From Isoetes taiwanensis (taxonomy: Eukaryota; Streptophyta; Lycopodiopsida; Isoetales; Isoetaceae): a stretch of 64,000 nucleotides of DNA. Numbering within the stretch: position 1 is the first letter of the stretch; each line of letters begins with the position of its first letter. The notes beneath the pieces are model-generated. The model was not told the DNA's origin. It saw only the letters and a list, made by a program, of their open reading frames with translations, and searched no databases. The DNA is taken from contig JAJEKV010000056.1 of NCBI GenBank assembly GCA_021234155.1, positions 9,227,488 to 9,291,487 on the forward strand. Direction: 5' to 3'. Positions 1-10,552 of the stretch are shown here, one piece after another. The position numbers were made by a program, and so were the translations under genes.

Positions 1-2700
1 TAGGAAATTCTGACCTGTAAGCTGCATCCCAATAGTTTCTAGAACATCATCTTTAACCATCATGCTAATGACACTAGTCTTCCTGGATTTCCCTGAGAAT
101 TGACTCTCAAAGTCCAATTGTTTTTATCATGTACTTCACCCACAATGCCAATGTCTGACCACCAACCTTGTGCTTAGAATTACCATGAGTTCTTCCAAGG
201 AGAAACAATTGCCTGCATTCACAAAAATAACAAGATTAAAAAATAAAGACAACAAAACAAAGTTATTGAGCTAACATTTTTATCTGCATGAAAGCAAACA
301 TTTTAGTAGGCTTAGTAGGAGTTAGGCTTGGGTACGTGCCCCAAAAAGTTGCTTATACATAAGCACAACATCACTTTTTGAACACTGCAAGGCAATCTAA
401 ACGATTCTTCCTTGTAATGATTCATGTCTACATGAAACACTTCCAAATTATTTCAAGTATTCTGTATCATCTTCCATTCCTACTAAAAAAAACCAATGAT
501 TAACAACTGATGCAACTCATTTTTCCATGGATAGCAACTCTTCTTACACACTCCAGGAGTCATCTTGTGCCTCCTCATAGTTGTTACATAAATAAACCAT
601 CCTCTTTCCATTTGTTCGAATGTCAAAAAGGGTATTCAATATGGCCTTCCTTGCTGATACTATTACGGAATAGGGCATAAAATATATGAAACAGATAGGC
701 ATTAGGGTTTGGGTCGGATTCGGGGTCCTCTACTAGACAAACCGTTGTGTGGCCTCTTGAATCAAACAGATGAACCTTAGCAAAAAGGGTGTCACGTGGG
801 GTTTTGCAAAAATGAATGAAACGACAAGGAAACAAAAAAAGAAAAAATTTGAAAAAAAATGACATCAGATGAAGGAATCTAAATACTTTGATAACTAAGC
901 GCAGAAATCATAATGAAACAAGAGAAAACCCATTTTAGCTTAAAGGTCTATACTCATGATATATAACGACATTGGATTCAAAATTGGCTAAAAATTGGAG
1001 CGGCAATCAAATCCCAGAACATTTGCTAAAGAATTTGAGAGGTATGATGTGAGTTGAGATTCTAACACCAGACTTTTATATTCTATTTAAGTTCTCAAAC
1101 ACTTGGGCGACTGGTTCATAGTCATAGGTAACAATAGAGTGATGAAGCAATCCTCTTTGGGAAAACACCACTCGGGTCCTACCTATATATCCTTCTTTTG
1201 CCTCCTCGCTGGTATAATTGGTGATATTGGTCTGCATTTTGAATTCTTTGTATGCTTTTCCGTGTTCCTGAAGGATTTGTTTTATGGCTACTACAGTCCT
1301 CTTGGCCTTCCCTCGATGGACCGAAAATGGTTCATTTGCACTATTAAAATTCATATAAAATCAACAACTCAATTTCGAACCAAACTCTTCCTATAAGTTG
1401 ATATGTGGCAGCCGTCTGACATAAGAAAAATGCCTAAAGACCCATCAACTTCCATACTTGAAAATTCAAGGGAGTCAAGTCAAAACCTGAATGGAAATGC
1501 ACGATTCTAAATAAGATAGTTCTACTACAGAAATGAAATGACTAAGATAAATTGCATGACAAAGGCAGAAGCCATAGTCTATCATTCATAAGGTGTAAAA
1601 ATAACTATCACAATGTACATCCGACTCAAACTAAAATACATGATACGTCAATAAAGGAGGTTAACTAGAACCACAAGTGAAATGATTGACGAGAATAAAA
1701 CATTTGAACAAATCATCACAGCAAAATCTAAAAAGATATACCCAACGATGAGTGGAAAAATGAGGTGATCGATACACAAAGAGACTATGATAGAAAAAAA
1801 CAAAGAAAATAGCCTGCACAATATGAGATTTTTCTTGATTGCAATCTAGATATCATGTGATAAACCTTTGTTAGGAGATTATAGAAATGTAGGTAACAAT
1901 CTACGAGAAAAATGACTATAAAAAGTTTCAAAACTGGAGCATCTAACTGCAACCTCGCAGAATCCTAAAACCAATACTTACGAGAAAAATGACGACAACA
2001 AACCGCATGCCCAACAAACATACATTAGAAGGCAGAGGAAAATGCGTTATGAGTTCAAGAGAAAGGGAAAAAGCAACATTGAATACCACATTAGAAGTGA
2101 AAAAGGGCAAAGGAAGAGTCAACAAAGGTTCAAGGGCAAAAGTGAAAATTTATGACATTATTAATATACATTAGAGGGCAAAGGAAAATTTGATGTGAGT
2201 TCAATGGCAAAGGAAAACTCGACATACATAACTTATATAAGAGGGCAAAGGAAACAGGGGCAAAGGACAAATTGACATCAATAGTACATGCGAAGGAAAA
2301 AGGGCAAAGGAAAATCCGTTCAAGGATAAAGGAAAAAATCAGCTTCAAAATAAGTTTGAAGTTAAAGTCGATGGCAAGGTCAATCTGAATCAAGTCCAAG
2401 AAAAGGACGCCGAAGTTGAGCCAAAGGCCGAACCCTGGCCTAAGACGAGAATATTTGACGACGAGCATGCAATACCTTCTACACCACCACGTCGAATATA
2501 TAGCATAATAACAGGGGTGTTTTTTTATGTTTTTGTACGATTTTTACTAAGGTTTTACTATGATTTCGGTGCTGTATTTGATGAGGTGTACTAAATAGTA
2601 TTTCTAGAGTGCGCCCTTTCTGGACCCTTGATTTTTTTGGGAGTTGCAAGACTTTGAGAATTGCCATGTTGATAGAGCTAAAATTGCATTAAGATGTCTT
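1..2700. other. No recognisable gene (except the repeat at 2025-2345)
   Basis: AT-rich sequence with only short, overlapping open frames on both strands. None shows a domain, consistent codon pattern or splice-bounded exon I can recognise. A short coding-like stretch on the minus strand near 1-110 could be the edge of an exon from outside the window, but I cannot assign it. Confidence 0.5.
2025..2345. repeat. Imperfect purine-rich minisatellite (GGGCAAAGGAAA)
   Basis: The plus strand repeats variants of GAGGGCAAAGGAAA about ten times, at irregular spacing of roughly 15-50 bp, for example near 2105, 2172, 2210, 2245, 2262 and 2302. The strong strand asymmetry (purines on plus) explains the long open frame on the minus strand, which I do not regard as a gene. 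Confidence 0.55.
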
Positions 2701-2711
2701 CTTTGTTTCTT

Positions 2712-3450
<739 letters not shown>

Positions 3451-3889
3451 TAGCTCATTATATTCATATCTGCTACAAATTTACATGAATGCAAACAGAG
3501 TTCATCCAGCAGTTTACTCCCAGTCAAGGGGATATTGCATAATTTCTTTTGAAACAATATGCTGCGGAAAAATCAAGCAATTTTTACATGCTTCTTTGTA
3601 ACAAAACTTAAGAAAACACAAAAACAGCTGAAGAAAGGAGTAAAGTTCGTCATCATATATTTGAGAATCTCAAGCATGGGTGTAATACCCAGTATATTAT
3701 TTCAACTTGCTATTCTTGCTGCCTAGCCTCAAACGCATCCCATGCTTGTTCAAAATAGGTTTAACTTTGATTTTTGATTTCAAAATTCGTGTTTTATTTC
3801 CAAATCTTGATTCAAAAAGGTTTAAGCATCTGCATCTGATTTCTGAGTTTGCCGCCCTTGTTCAAACAACGGTTAACCCCAGGCCCAGT

Positions 3890-4265
3890 ATGACGATGTT
3901 AGGAGCTACCAACGAGGTACATATTGCATTCTTGTATTCTTGATGTCAAATAGATTGTTTGAGGAAACGCATAAGCTTGATTTATTTTGTTCAGGTAAAT
4001 TCTGTTAAAATAATACGGAATAAACAGACCAGAAATCCTGAGGGTTATGGTTTTGTTGAATTTTTAACCCATTTTCGAGCAGACAAAGTGCTTCAGAGAA
4101 AGTGCTTCAGACTTATAATGGAATGCCAATGCCAAATTGTGAACAACTTTACCAGTTGAACTGGGCATCTTTTGGCATATGGAACAGCCATGTTGATTCC
4201 GGTCCAGATCATTCTATATTTGTTGGAGATCTTGCACCAGATGTTACAGATTATGTGCTTGCATT
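3890..4265 (+). pseudogene. RBP47: RBP45/RBP47-type RNA-binding protein fragment, broken
   Basis: Remnant of a plant oligouridylate-type RNA-binding protein with RRM domains. A short exon end (GATNE, to 3916) is followed by a GT-AG intron (3917-3994). The next exon reads VNSVKIIRNKQT, then EGYGFVEF (the RNP1-like motif of the first RRM), then, in another frame, MPMPNCEQ, NWASFG and GPDHSIFVGDLAPDVTDY, which opens the second RRM. The frame is broken by a 14-bp tandem duplication (4083-4096 and 4097-4110). Identity stops after DVTDYVL, where family members usually have an exon boundary. Upstream and downstream exons are missing, so this is a truncated relic. Confidence 0.8.
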
Positions 4266-4514
4266 GATACCAGCACATGGTATCATATGCACTAGCATAT
4301 GCATGACAATGTGCAGTTTACAATAGAAGGGGGTATTTTAAACTATTTTGACAGTTGATTCTCTTGAACTAGTGGTACTGGCTTTATATTGGGTGCCTCT
4401 TGGTATGCAATGGAAATAATTTGTTTGTCTTGATGTTATTGTGCTTTTTAGTAATTAATGTTAAGACCGATAAAGTTTACCTATGTTTGCTTTATTTAGG
4501 GCCCGAAGGGACCA

Positions 4515-5001
4515 AATTTTTTTTTAATATAACAATCAACACTCTACTACCATTAACATTATTAACATAAACCATTGCATTTAACACATTTAAATTAAAA
4601 TCCCCCTTAAACCCTCTTTGGTTTGGGTGCATATTCACACGGGGGGTTACGTAGGGCAGCGAGAGACCCAAAAATATATTTACAATACATGTACAAAATT
4701 AACACCATTAAGTACATTCTCTCAAACCTTATAGTATTTTGCAAACCTTAATATGTAGTACACAAAAACTTGTACATGCATACCCCACAAACGAGGATCG
4801 CTATGTACGGTCCAGATCTTGGAATAAAGGGCAAACATGCCCATCCGACAGCTCTCGTTGCCCGGAGTAACCCCCCGTGTGAATATGCACCCAAACCAAA
4901 GGGGGTTTAAGGGGGATTTTAATTTAAATGTGTTAAATGCAATGGTTTACGTTAATAATGTTAATGGTAGTAGAGTGTTGATTGTTATATTAAAAAAAAT
5001 T
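4515..5001. repeat. Foldback / long inverted repeat
   Basis: Two arms of about 135-155 bp are inverted copies of each other: 4515 to about 4672 and about 4846-5001, separated by a loop of about 175 bp. The arms share the AT-rich outer part, the ATTAACATTATTAAC core and the inner GGGGGGTTAC / GTAACCCCCC block, with few mismatches. There is no coding capacity. This is consistent with a foldback-type MITE or with two inverted copies of one repeat; I did not find a convincing target-site duplication. Confidence 0.7.
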
Positions 5002-6191
5002 CCATGCATGATAAAAGAACCTCCAAGATCGACCACATGTTCCAAGAATTAAACAAAGCATCTGAAGGAGCATGCTAAACGAAAAAAAAATATTATGTTG
5101 ATACCTTAGACAACATACCAAGTCAATACCTTGGAAAAACATCAAAACGAACTACAATACCTAAGTCAAAGGATAACACAAAGTTATTAAGCCCTAAAAA
5201 CACTTGGAGATGAGCCATGTTATTAGAAGAACAAATTAACAAAAAATATAAAGAAGTTGGCAGACCTCATAATTAGATTATTTATCCTATGGAGGAACTA
5301 TAGAGCCCCAAAGGTTCACAAAAATCCATCCAAAATGTCAATGAGGAAAAAAGGTTCGAGATAACCTATGGTGACTATGCAATCTAAAAAGAAGGATTTT
5401 GTTAAAGTAAAAAACAAGTGCACAAGATACTAAATCCATGCAATGCAAGCGCCCCCATGGTGAACCCCTGATATGAATTTAAGGTGCATAGAGAAAACCA
5501 AGCGAACCTCACCTCCCTAAGTAGCTTCAGAGCTTACATGCCATATGTTACTACGAAAAGCCCAACATGTCTCATCAACCTCCACATGTCCCAAAACTCA
5601 TAAATGTATAACGATAAACACTCAACTCAAAAAAATCTACCAGGCATATACAAGTCCACAATTTCAGGATGCCTAAACTGTACTATATGCCTAGAAGTGA
5701 GAGGATATCCTAAAAAGGTAATAATCCAAATAAAACAATGCGAGTAAACTTCTAAAATGACCCAAGACCAATAGGCTTGAACCAGGATCTACATCATAAC
5801 ACTTGAATACCTAAAAAAATGAGTTAGTACAAGCAATGCTATATTATGTATCTTATCTTGTAATGTTATATAGTATGGTTCACGTGGTTGGGGCAAACTC
5901 ATCGAGGCTAAAAAGAGTTATCGAAGAAAGTTGTAACAGCAGTTAAAGCAAGCCCACGTTTGAAATGTATAGCATCGATCCGAGCCATCGGATCGCCATT
6001 CTGGGAAGGGACGAGCTACTATATAAGGCCATTTCCTCTTTCGGACCGGTTATCGGCGTCTTCTCACAACAGCTCTTCTTCTATTCTCGTTGCTTCCCTC
6101 CCTTCCTACCCTGCTGCGTGGGGGCATGAGGGTGCTTTTCTCTAACCATTCACGTGTGTTTTTAGGGGTTCTTTGTGTTGCTTGCAGGCTT
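5002..6191. other. No recognisable gene
   Basis: AT-rich, no supported coding region. A TATA-like TATATAAGG lies at about 6020-6028, upstream of the tandem duplication at 6192-6357. It could belong to an old promoter or solo LTR, but nothing downstream reads as a gene. Confidence 0.4.
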
Positions 6192-6357
6192 CCGCCGTCT
6201 TCTGGGGTCCTGCTATATTTGTGTTCACCATCCACCCACCTCCTTCGGTTCTCCAGGCAACACATTCAAGGATACCGCCGTCTTCTGGGGTCCTGCTATA
6301 TTTGTGTTCGCCATCAACCCATCTCCTTCGGTTTTCCAGGCAGCACATTCAAGGTTG
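6192..6357. repeat. Two-copy tandem duplication, 83-bp unit
   Basis: Unit 1 (6192-6274) and unit 2 (6275-6357) share CCGCCGTCTTCTGGGGTCCT and most following positions, with a handful of substitutions. Because 83 is not a multiple of three, the overlapping open frames here shift between copies, so a real coding role is unlikely. Confidence 0.8.
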
Positions 6358-7162
6358 TTGGCGACCATTTCTCATTAGGGTTTTCCTCGAAAACCCGAAA
6401 TGGTGGGGTTTTTTTATCCCGATGAGAAGTTGTCGCCATTACCCTTCTATATTGCCTGTGCACATTTCTTTTTACGGGGTAGTCCGATATTGTTCCTATG
6501 GTCGGCTGCCCCTCTCTCTTCTTCAAAACATTGTATACTGCTGCTGTGATGAATGACAAGCCTATCTATCAGCCGGTTTTGTGTCTCTTGCGAGTCCCTT
6601 CCCAGAATGAAGCCAATAATATAGTCTATGTCGATGAAGTTCAAGGGAGGTTGAGGGTACCATTGGGATGGTGGTAAAGGTGTGAAGAGAAAAAAATCGG
6701 TATACGAAACGTAAAATTACTTAATATCATCAATTGTATGAATTCTAGAATCATCTAACTTCTCATTCGACAACGAAATAAGTTGTAGTAGTCCCCAGCA
6801 AAACAATTAATTGTCCTAGTTTAGCTAGGTGCAGTGTCTGAGAAGGCTAAATCCGAACAATAAAATATATAAGGCGAGAATCCATATTATGCAGACATAT
6901 ATGTGATGTGGAACAAGCAATCCAACCTCTACAATGTGAACTAAATTGCTCGAACATATCGCCATAATGATTTATCGAAGAATTAAACATGTTAAATTGG
7001 CATATGATTATGGTAAGTCAATAGAAATATGATACTAGAAAACATTGGAAAATATATTACATGGTGATCGTTTACATTAGCAATTGATGACTTGTATCCA
7101 ATAGACCATGATGAAACCAGATATAGTTTTTAAGATAAGAGGTATACACAATCGCCGCGATT
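6358..7162. other. No recognisable gene
   Basis: No supported gene. ATCGCCGCGAT, a short form of the GC-rich palindromic motif found around 37.0-38.6 kb, lies at about 7151-7161, directly beyond the stop codon of the minus-strand HG gene. Confidence 0.4.
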
Positions 7163-7510
7163 TCATTGAGTTTCCTGGATGGAATCTGGAACACCGCCAA
7201 GTTGCTTTGATATTCTTGTAATATGTACCTGGCCTGTGGCTATAACCTGCGGTAGTTCCATTCCTGTATATCCAGTAACAGTAGGCATGTCCACTTCCAT
7301 TGCCTCAGCCAATTTCCTGACGTGTTCAGAGCCCGACGAGAATTTGGTCTCCATGTTATCTGTATCTCCCAACAATTCACGCTGTAGCAATTGGCTAAAT
7401 TCAGGACTGCCATTCTTCTTTAAATGTTTTTTGTTACTGTCCGTTGCCTCGTCTTTATTCTCGAGCTGAACAGATCTTATATATTCAAATGTCGAGCAAG
7501 TGGGTTCCAC
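7163..7510 (-). pseudogene. HG gene, 3' segment (C-terminus), cut by element A
   Basis: Last coding segment of the broken minus-strand gene HG. It reads on the minus strand from the element A insertion site to a TGA at 7163-7165, about 115 residues, rich in charged and polar residues (KDEATDSNKK, REVRKL-like stretches). I recognise no domain. Its frame continues exactly from segment 17404-17554 when element A (7516-17403) and one copy of its 5-bp TSD are removed: the reading passes from LLTGKSA into VEPTCSTFEY without a break. That continuity is the main evidence that this is real coding sequence. Confidence 0.6.
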
Positions 7511-7515
7511 GGCTG
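7511..7515. repeat. TSD of element A, left copy (GGCTG)
   Basis: GGCTG here matches GGCTG at 17404-17408 on the other side of element A, which gives the exact element borders. Confidence 0.9.
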
Positions 7516-8344
7516 TCTTAAAGGAATCTATCTATTGTCAGCTTCCTTAACATTCATCATACACTTAATCAAACTTCACATACATATCCAGGGCTTAAGC
7601 ATCAATTAAATTACTAGTTGAGAAACTTACATACCAGCTCATTCATCATAGCCATTAATTTAGTAAAGTCTAAATCAGAACTCTCCATTGATGCTAAAGC
7701 TACATCCAAAGTTTCCATGAAATGTTTCTGGAAGAATATATCATTCACAAATTAGTTTCTGAGTTGCATAAGACAGAGAAATCAACAATGTAAGAGAATG
7801 TAAGGAAAGGGCAAAACTTGCCCTTTCAAGAAGGATTGTAAGTATTTAGGTCTTCATTCCTGCTGCAAATCCCTCTTCATAATCGGTGTTGGACATCCTG
7901 ATGATTGCCATAGAACCAGTATATGTCTGCTCCAGAATCTGATCGCTTCCTCTCCGCTCTTCTCCGTGCCTCTCAAAACCTTCCCTTCCTCCTTTTCAAC
8001 GTAGCCCAAGAGGTGTCATCCCTCCACCGTTGGATTATCTTATTACATCTCCACCTCTCATTCTTTTTAAGACTTTTATATCCTATATATTCTAATGCAA
8101 ATAATATTAACATGGTTTTATATAAATTTGTTCCATGGTCAATCCATGGTCGTTATTGAGTAAGGTTTTATTTATTATTCCATGGTCAAACCATGGTCAT
8201 TACTATTGTTTAATGGGACATTTTATATTTCTTCGACGTTTCTTAAAATGATTGCCATAATCTTCGGTGTCTTCGTCCTCACTGTCGTCGTATATTAAAT
8301 GCATTAATGATGTATTTTCGATGTCTTGGTCTAACACCTTATCA
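7516..8344 (-). repeat. Element A, 3' LTR
   Basis: 829 bp; the downstream LTR in element orientation. It encodes the last 47 or so residues of the third gene (8203-8344). Compared with the other LTR it has 16 extra bp near 8165-8182 and a few substitutions. Its outer end reads TC instead of TG, a point change. Confidence 0.92.
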
Positions 8345-10551
8345 CTCTCCCCCACTTTTGTTTTGAGCATAGGCTCAACACACAATGGCTTAGTGCTGTT
8401 TTTATGGGCAAAGTGCACCTCACGAAAGTTGTTGTTGAAATGTGTAATATTTTGTCTGCGTTTTCCGGCCAAGGCAAGGGTATCATCTACATATGCCTTA
8501 GAGGCTTCATGCAAAAATCCTCGTGTAGCCATTTCTTCAAAGAGTTGTATATATTTTGAGGGAAGATGACTTAACTTCAGGAACAGAGCAGTATCTGTGA
8601 AAGTCTTCTTGCAAGATTTATTCGGGTTAAAGTTGATGACGATATCCTTGGAAGAATTAGTTGGAGTGAGAATATAATGGAGGAGTTTGCAATAGCGGGC
8701 TTGATCGTATATAAGGCGCTCGGGACTATATTGAGCAACATATAAGGCAGCGGGTAAAACCACTGAGTTGCTCATATCATTAGATTGTAATGGATGACAC
8801 TGCTTGATCTTTAAAGGAGGTCGTGTTCTAAGCTGCGCTGATTCATAAATGAGCTGTTGTGAGGAGGAATAGTAAGAAAGAACATAACCGATACTGTCAA
8901 CAGCCCATTCGTGACATAGAACAGGGTCTTCAATGGTAAGATCATGGCGATAAATTGCAGTAATAAGTTGAACTCTTTCTTGATAGATCATCTTTTTCCA
9001 TAAGTTAGAAAATTGTTGAGCAGTGATTGGTGTGCAAGGGTCATACACCAACATAATAAGCGGATTTTGAGGTTAGATAAATCATAATAATAGTTCGTCT
9101 CAAGATCATTGATGCGCGCCACATGAGTTTGGGATTGCTTGGATTCATCCAAAATTTTGAGCATCAAATCTTTGTATTGTTGTACCTCAATCTTCAGAGA
9201 AGCGTTCTCTTGCTTGAGGTCCTGTCCAAGGTGAAGTAAGGGTTGTACTTGAGCTTTAATGGCGGTGATTTTTGACTCCATAAGAGAGTGTGAGGAACCA
9301 TCATTATATTGCATATGTTCTTGCTGCAAAGTGTGATATTGTTGTTGAAGCTCCTGATATGCTTGATCTTTAGACTGTAATTGAGCTTGTAAAGCGTGAA
9401 TTTGTTGATGAAGATTGGATATCAGACCTGCATTTGCCATATTGCTGTTGAGGAGATCTTGGACATTAGCATGAACCTTGCTGAGATTATCCTTCATAAT
9501 ATTAAGGTCATTGAGTAAGAAAGCATGAGACGGTTCAGGAAGTTGTGAGAACATCTCAGCGTCGGATTTAAGAACCTGTTGTTGCGGTGGAAACGTTTCC
9601 TGCAAGGACAAAAAGTAATTCAATAACATTTGTAGATGCATGGCAAATGGAAGTTCTTGTGCATTGTTTCTTTTGATATTGCGGATTTGTTTATGTAATT
9701 GTTCAGTGACTAGGGAGGCCCAAGGGATTTCAATGCCCTGAGTGGCCATAATAACATATGCCAACCATCGCTCTGTATATTTATGTAAGTAAATATACAT
9801 AAGTAAAGATTATAGGATAGGGATGAAAAGTTTTTTCAACATGTTCTCTTTTGGTAGAGAGGATCCCAAATTCACGGAAGATAGATATATTATGTTTAGG
9901 ATGAACATTGCAGTTGGGGAGTCGTAAAGCTGCCATAACTGATTCTCGTTGAATATTTATGTGCCCAGTTAGTGTAGTAAAGCTGGTTCTGGTGGCAACT
10001 TCATAATTATCTATATATTCTGTTAACCATTCCGGGTTCAATTTTGGAAATGGTAATAGCACAAATGAAAGTAACTTTGCCGTTTCCAGATATGTTTGGG
10101 CCAAAGCATCCAAAGGCGGAAAATTATCAAAAGATATATTAGGATACAAGATTTGAAACTTATCTGAGGGAATTTTATAGTTTGGCTGAATACAGTAAAC
10201 CTGTATGTTGCGTTTCCATTGTCGTTGCTCACGCTGGTAGGTTGCCCGACGGCTTTGAAGTTTAAATTTTGCTAAGAGGTGTTTGTATCTACCAGAATTA
10301 TCTTGCCCCCGTCCAAAGCAAAACAATAATTTGTTGGGTGGCCAGAAACCAATATAATACATAACTTCCATGAAGGTAGTATGGGAAACATTCGGGGAAT
10401 CAGGATCATTCCACCAATTATACGCCTTGGTTGTAGGAAAGGGAACCATGAGTAGTTGAAGAGTGCCACCTTGAATCTTAAGTCTATCAATTTGGAGCAA
10501 AAGTCTTGTAGATAACTGTTGGTTATCCCATTTGGAAATATTTAAAGACAT
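8203..10551 (-). pseudogene. Element A third gene (coiled-coil protein), three overlapping fragments
   Basis: One gene of about 780 codons, split by two frameshifts into open pieces 10551-9781, 9800-8988 and 9054-8203. The first piece has an N-terminal domain whose pattern resembles plant retrotransposon ORF proteins (inference). The second has a long coiled coil rich in Gln and Leu (about 9150-9560). The third has a conserved C-terminal domain ending in a basic tail, FKKRRRN. Element B carries a homologous gene: matching blocks include TAQQF..LW versus TADFLRIW, and FNPN versus CNPN with conserved surroundings. In B the frame break falls at a different place, so each break is a separate lesion in an originally single gene. 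Pol ends one base before the start (TAAAATG). No membrane segment or signal peptide is visible, so an envelope role is not supported. Confidence 0.75.
8345..8359 (-). other. Element A polypurine tract
   Basis: Minus-strand AAAAGTGGGGGAGAG directly abuts the 3' LTR start. It primes plus-strand DNA synthesis in LTR elements and here lies inside the coding region of the third gene. Confidence 0.85.
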
Positions 10552-10552
10552 T

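Noticed and set aside
1076-1396. Small gene on either strand
   Set aside because: Two overlapping opposite frames with no recognisable protein pattern, splice context or homologous motif.
5960-6644. Gene from overlapping open frames of 60-127 codons on both strands
   Set aside because: The frames come from the 83-bp tandem duplication, overlap on both strands and show no domain.
7923-8159. Plus-strand ORF in the element A LTR, also at 16998-17234
   Set aside because: It is on the strand opposite to the element's genes and present in both copies only because the LTR is duplicated; no domain.
8203-10551. Envelope gene in element A
   Set aside because: No signal peptide, transmembrane segment or furin-like site; the protein is coiled-coil and basic at the end.
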